From contig JANBPU010000173.1 of the NCBI GenBank assembly GCA_027575805.1, positions 1-33,412 of the forward strand: 33,412 nucleotides of DNA, written 5' to 3'. The notes under the pieces were generated by a model. It made no database searches, had not been told where the DNA came from, and was given only the letters and a program-made list of their open reading frames with translations. This stretch comes from Mycoemilia scoparia. Its lineage: Eukaryota; Kickxellomycota; Kickxellomycetes; Kickxellales; Kickxellaceae. Of this stretch, positions 30,089 to 33,412 are shown in pieces; the first letter of the stretch is position 1, and each line of letters begins with the position of its first letter. A program made the translations under genes and the position numbers.

Positions 30089-30474
30089 TGTTGTGGGGTA
30101 GAATTCTCTACCCATAAAATCATTATAAGTCAGAGTCTAATAGGACTTGGGCAAATTTATATATTATACCCATAACTGAAAAGACTTGAATATTATATTG
30201 AGGGAACTAGTAAATATAATTATTAATACCTCCTGGGAATCTTTTAGTTTAAGTTTAGTTATTATTTTTTTTTCTATTTTATTCCTTTAGTAGTATAGCC
30301 AAGGTTTTCCCCTTGTGGTTTTGTCCAGGCTAATTTTATTTTTCTATATTAAATTTATTTCTTTTTCCATTTATTTTATCTGACAATAAAGTTATCTCTA
30401 TAAGCTCTCCCAAATATCAATCTACCCAAAATGAAGGAGGCCAGGAAACCTCCAAAGAAGGACCCCGCGACACA
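30089..30474 (+). mobile_element. Candidate solo LTR
   Basis: It begins TGTTGTGGGGTAGAATTC and ends ACCCCGCGACACA; these ends are imperfect inverted repeats of 11-13 bp with the TG..CA limits of an LTR. The body is AT-rich with AATAAAG near 30384. I found no convincing target-site duplication. It lies about 70 bp from the tRNA gene. The rest of 29839-30542 is AT-rich and shows nothing else. Confidence 0.4.
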
Positions 30475-30542
30475 AGCTTGTTTACAAAAATCATATATAA
30501 AAAATAAATTCAGTAAAGCTGTCAATGAAAACAAAAACAACC

Positions 30543-30615
30543 GCTCCTGGGTGGGCTCGAACCACCAACCTCTCGATTAACAGTCAAACGCGCTAGCCAA
30601 TTGCGCCACAAGAGC
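30543..30615 (-). tRNA. trnN-GUU: tRNA-Asn (anticodon GTT)
   Basis: It is 73 bases on the minus strand with no intron. The acceptor stem GCTCTTG pairs with CAGGAGC (one G-T pair). The anticodon loop CTGTTAA carries GTT, and the T-arm has GGTTCGAGCC. A run of five T follows about 6-12 bases after the 3' end on the minus strand, as expected for RNA polymerase III termination. Confidence 0.95.
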
Positions 30616-30623
30616 AATTTCCT

Positions 30624-30991
30624 TTGTTGTGTGTAGGGGTTCTTTTGGTAACCACAGATGCAGCAGATGCATTCTTCTCCATTGATCCCTGATGGATGTT
30701 GGCCTTTTCCATAGTTTAGATACTTTGAGTTGTCCTTTAAATAAATATATGCCTATACACTTTGGATTCAGTTTCCACAAGTAATATATATTGAATCTTT
30801 ATTCATAAAACTTCAGAGAGAGATCTCCTCTTTATCATGTAAAACTTTTACTAAAACTATCTGTACTAATTAAAGATAAAATTTGGACTGGATCAGTTGT
30901 GAATCCCTTCTAGGATTATCCATATGATTATTATAAGTTATCATCATGATCAAAATAGTGTTGTAGATTAATTCTACTAGAATTCAGCACA
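30624..30991 (-). mobile_element. Candidate 3' LTR of the Ty3/gypsy element
   Basis: Read on the minus strand it starts TGTGCTGAATTC, ends CACACAACA and contains AATAAAG. A purine-rich AGATGGGGTGACC lies directly before its start, where a polypurine tract would be. Its outer end is 8 bp from the mature 5' end of the tRNA gene. No second copy is visible, because the other end of the element is lost or outside the window, so the limits are inferred. Confidence 0.4.
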
Positions 30992-31041
30992 GGTCACCCC
31001 ATCTGACTTTGAAGCCATCAAGGCAAAAACAACATATCTGG

Positions 31042-33348
31042 TTAATGGTTCCTTTCATAGAATGGTTTTAATCGGTTACCAGAAATTTTTCCTTTCCTTA
31101 TAGAACCATCCAATTCTGCTATTATGTATACATTTGGGCTTGGGTTATCAGCAATCAAGAATGGCCCTATCCATCTATTAGCAAATTTCTTTGCTACTTG
31201 TTTATGCCATCTGGTATTTGATAACAACACCTTTTGTCCAACTTGCAGTGGTAGCTCCTGCATATTCCTCCTTTTGTCATAGTATACCTTGTTTATTACT
31301 CTTGCATCATCTAAACGTAGACCTGCCTTTTCCCTCATTCTGGAATTATACATTAATTGTAATGCTCTGAATGTCATCAAATCTTCTCGAGTCTTCACAG
31401 ATTCCCAATTCAAGCCAATCCATGTCATATCATTTAGATCCATAGGTAATGTACACTCCATTCCAAATACAAGACGGTAAGGGGAGAATCCTGTTGTGCT
31501 TCTAATAGTGATCCGGTCTGCCCATAGTACTGCATGCAAGTAATTTGGCCAATTCACCCACTCCTCTTCTGTTATCATTCTGCCCATGACCTTTTTCAAT
31601 TCTGCGTGGCCTCGTTCTACCATCCCATTAGTTTGGGGATGGTAAGCTGTTGTGAATTTTAGAGTTACTCCATCATCTCTTGCATATCTGGCTAAATGGC
31701 TCCATAGCTCACCACGGTCACATACTATTTCTCCTGGTATTCCATATCTAGCAATGATGTCTTCATATAGAAACCTATAGACTGTTATTGATCTCTTATC
31801 TTTTAATGGCCTTGCTTCAACCCACCCTGTTAAATCATCTCTTGCAACAGCAAGAAGCCAATAACCATCTTTGCTCTCTGGCCATTCTACCAAATCTAGG
31901 CCGAATCTCGCAAACAGGGTTGACCCAAGATGTAGAGCCAGTGGTTCAGTTTGGGCATTGTTACTATTTTGTTGGCATACTACACAGGTCTTTGTAATTT
32001 CCGTTGACATTTTTGCCATCCCATACCAAAAAAATCTGTCTGCAATGATCCTGTATGTAGCCAAACGGCCCCTATGACCAGTAGGGTGACTGTCATGGAC
32101 CGCCTTAACAATTCTCCATTGCTCTGTCTCATCATCAATTACCCGCTGAGGCAATGATGCCTTGTTTCTTTTGAATAGTAGCCCATTCTGTAAGAATTAC
32201 CCTCTTGCTTTCTCCCAGACTTTTTGTTTCTTATCTGCTGGCATTTCCTTTCTAACAAATCCATTGGACAACAGATATACTATGTCGTACCATTCAGAGT
32301 CCTTCTTTATTGTTTGTGCCGCTGCTTGCTTGACTACTGTAATTCCTAAATAATCCTTGTCTGATTCATCAATGGTTACTCTTCCAGTAGGGGTCATATA
32401 TTCCTCGTCATTTATTAATAGGTTATTTACTTCACATACATCCCTGCTCAGCCAATCGGCAATATTGTTCTGCTTGCCCTTTATATGTTTTATGGTGAAG
32501 TCAAACATTTTTATAAATGCTATCCATCATGTCGCAGCATCATTTGGCAAATCAGCTTTGTTCAGCATACCAATGATAGGAAGGGCATCTGTCTCCAGAA
32601 CAAAGTATTGACCATATAGGTAATGCCTTAGTTTTTTCAACATCTGGTATATTCCATATAATTCGCATTTTACTTGGGCATATCTGGATTCACGATCATT
32701 AAACTTGTGGCTCTCAAAACGTATGCAGTATCTCTTCCCTTGATCATCATTTTGGGATAACATTGCCCCTGCTCCTATAGGACTTGCATCTGTTGTGACT
32801 ATAAGGGGACGATCATCTCTTCTGTAAATGGGTGCTTGTAAGACAGGAGCACTTACTAACAAGCATTTCAATGTATCAAAAGCAAGCTGTTCTCTAGGTC
32901 CCCATCTATACTCAGTGTTCTTTCTTAAAAGATCATACAATGGTGCTGCTACATCAGAGAAGTTTGGGATCCATGTCCTAAAAAAGGAACAAGTTGAAAC
33001 AAAACTCCTGATCTGTCTTTCCGTTTTCAGAATTGGGATCTTTTTAATCTTTTCCACAGCAGCTTGATCAGGTTTCCTGCCGTCTGGTCCACAGTTAAAA
33101 CCAAGGATAGTCATGTGTTGGATGCCGAACCTCGTCTTCTCTCCACTGATTGTAAGACCAGCATTATAAATTGTCTGTAGTACTTCAATTACGTCTGCAA
33201 TATGTTCTCTAACCACAGTTCGGATCCCATGGTTGTCCATTTCATTTATATTTTTGACTTCTTTCATTTTCCTTCCTAGTATCACCCCATCGTCCATAAA
33301 AATTCTCACTTTCTCTGGTATGTGGTTAATAAATACCTGTGAGTAAAT
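31042..33348 (-). pseudogene. Ty3/gypsy retrotransposon pol remnant (RT end, RNase H, integrase)
   Basis: One frame runs from 33348 down to the stop at 31042, broken by TGA at 32527-32529 and TAA at 32197-32199; there is no frameshift. In order it holds the end of reverse transcriptase (FMDD, in place of the usual YxDD), the connection and RNase H region (TTDASPIGAGAM, later ETDALP), then integrase. The integrase has a zinc-binding HHCC (HPTGH..CVVC), a D-D-E core (LDLVEW, VCDRGELW, NGMVERGHAELKK) and a GPF-type C-terminal module (WIGPFLI). No chromodomain follows. Upstream of QVFINHIPEKVRIF the sequence turns AT-rich with a stop at 33349-33351, so the RT palm, protease and gag are absent here. 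The element is non-autonomous as it stands. Confidence 0.9.
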
Positions 33349-33412
33349 TTAAGCTATAAACTATTGTTAGATTGTATTTATTTCAAAAATAAAAGAATAT
33401 AGAAAAAAGATA

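Noticed and set aside
1..33412. CRISPR array, bacterial operon or viral genome
   Set aside because: No regularly spaced identical repeats, no Shine-Dalgarno-linked gene strings and no viral structural genes are visible. The content is eukaryotic throughout.

Overview
The window is nuclear DNA of a filamentous fungus. The evidence is a ribosomal protein gene (eL43) split by three spliceosomal introns, an IQGAP-type ring protein with an intron inside its CH domain, a mitochondrial methylcrotonoyl-CoA carboxylase alpha subunit, secreted copper monooxygenases (LPMOs), a nuclear tRNA-Asn and a Ty3/gypsy retroelement. Intron ends are GT..AG with CTAAT-like branch motifs. Intergenic DNA is long, AT-rich and full of microsatellites. 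I cannot fix the lineage. The unusual AA9 sequences would fit an early-diverging or otherwise poorly sampled fungus, but that is inference.

Layout. 1-6248: one unrecognised minus-strand gene (649-1689), then about 4.5 kb with no convincing gene. 6249-7487: a formate/nitrite-type anion channel with a low-complexity N-terminus. 8062-8895 (minus): a secreted LPMO-like protein. 8896-11680: a long 5' region with two TATA-like motifs and a possible 5'UTR intron, leading into 11681-12955, which encodes a GYGQQ-rich / glycine-zipper / MIR beta-trefoil protein with strongly biased codon use. 13433-15967 (minus, convergent): the biotin-carrying subunit of methylcrotonoyl-CoA carboxylase. 16980-21170: an AA9 LPMO array on the plus strand, with one decayed copy (16980-17192) and two intact genes (18142-18891, 20349-21170). 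21974-22930: eL43 in four exons. 24153-29838: a two-exon, 1853-residue IQGAP. 30089-33348: a retroelement-rich end with a solo-LTR candidate, tRNA-Asn(GTT) and a pol region broken by two in-frame stops.

Two or three families of short non-coding interspersed elements, not tied to any gene, run through the window. Family A has terminal inverted repeats (TAATAATTTTTGAAGGGTGAA and its complement) and about eight full or partial copies. Family B is about 115 bp, with seven copies in both orientations. Element C, about 146 bp, sits inside an A copy between 8-bp direct repeats. A and C are concentrated around the AA9 array.

The genes do not form one pathway. The LPMOs suggest extracellular polysaccharide attack, the carboxylase leucine catabolism, the FNT channel anion uptake or export, and IQGAP cytokinesis. 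The points most worth a second look are the AA9 pair that lacks the family's second-sphere histidine (RHE changed to RGE), the FNT channel with aspartate at both conserved asparagine positions, the MIR protein architecture, and the interspersed element families.
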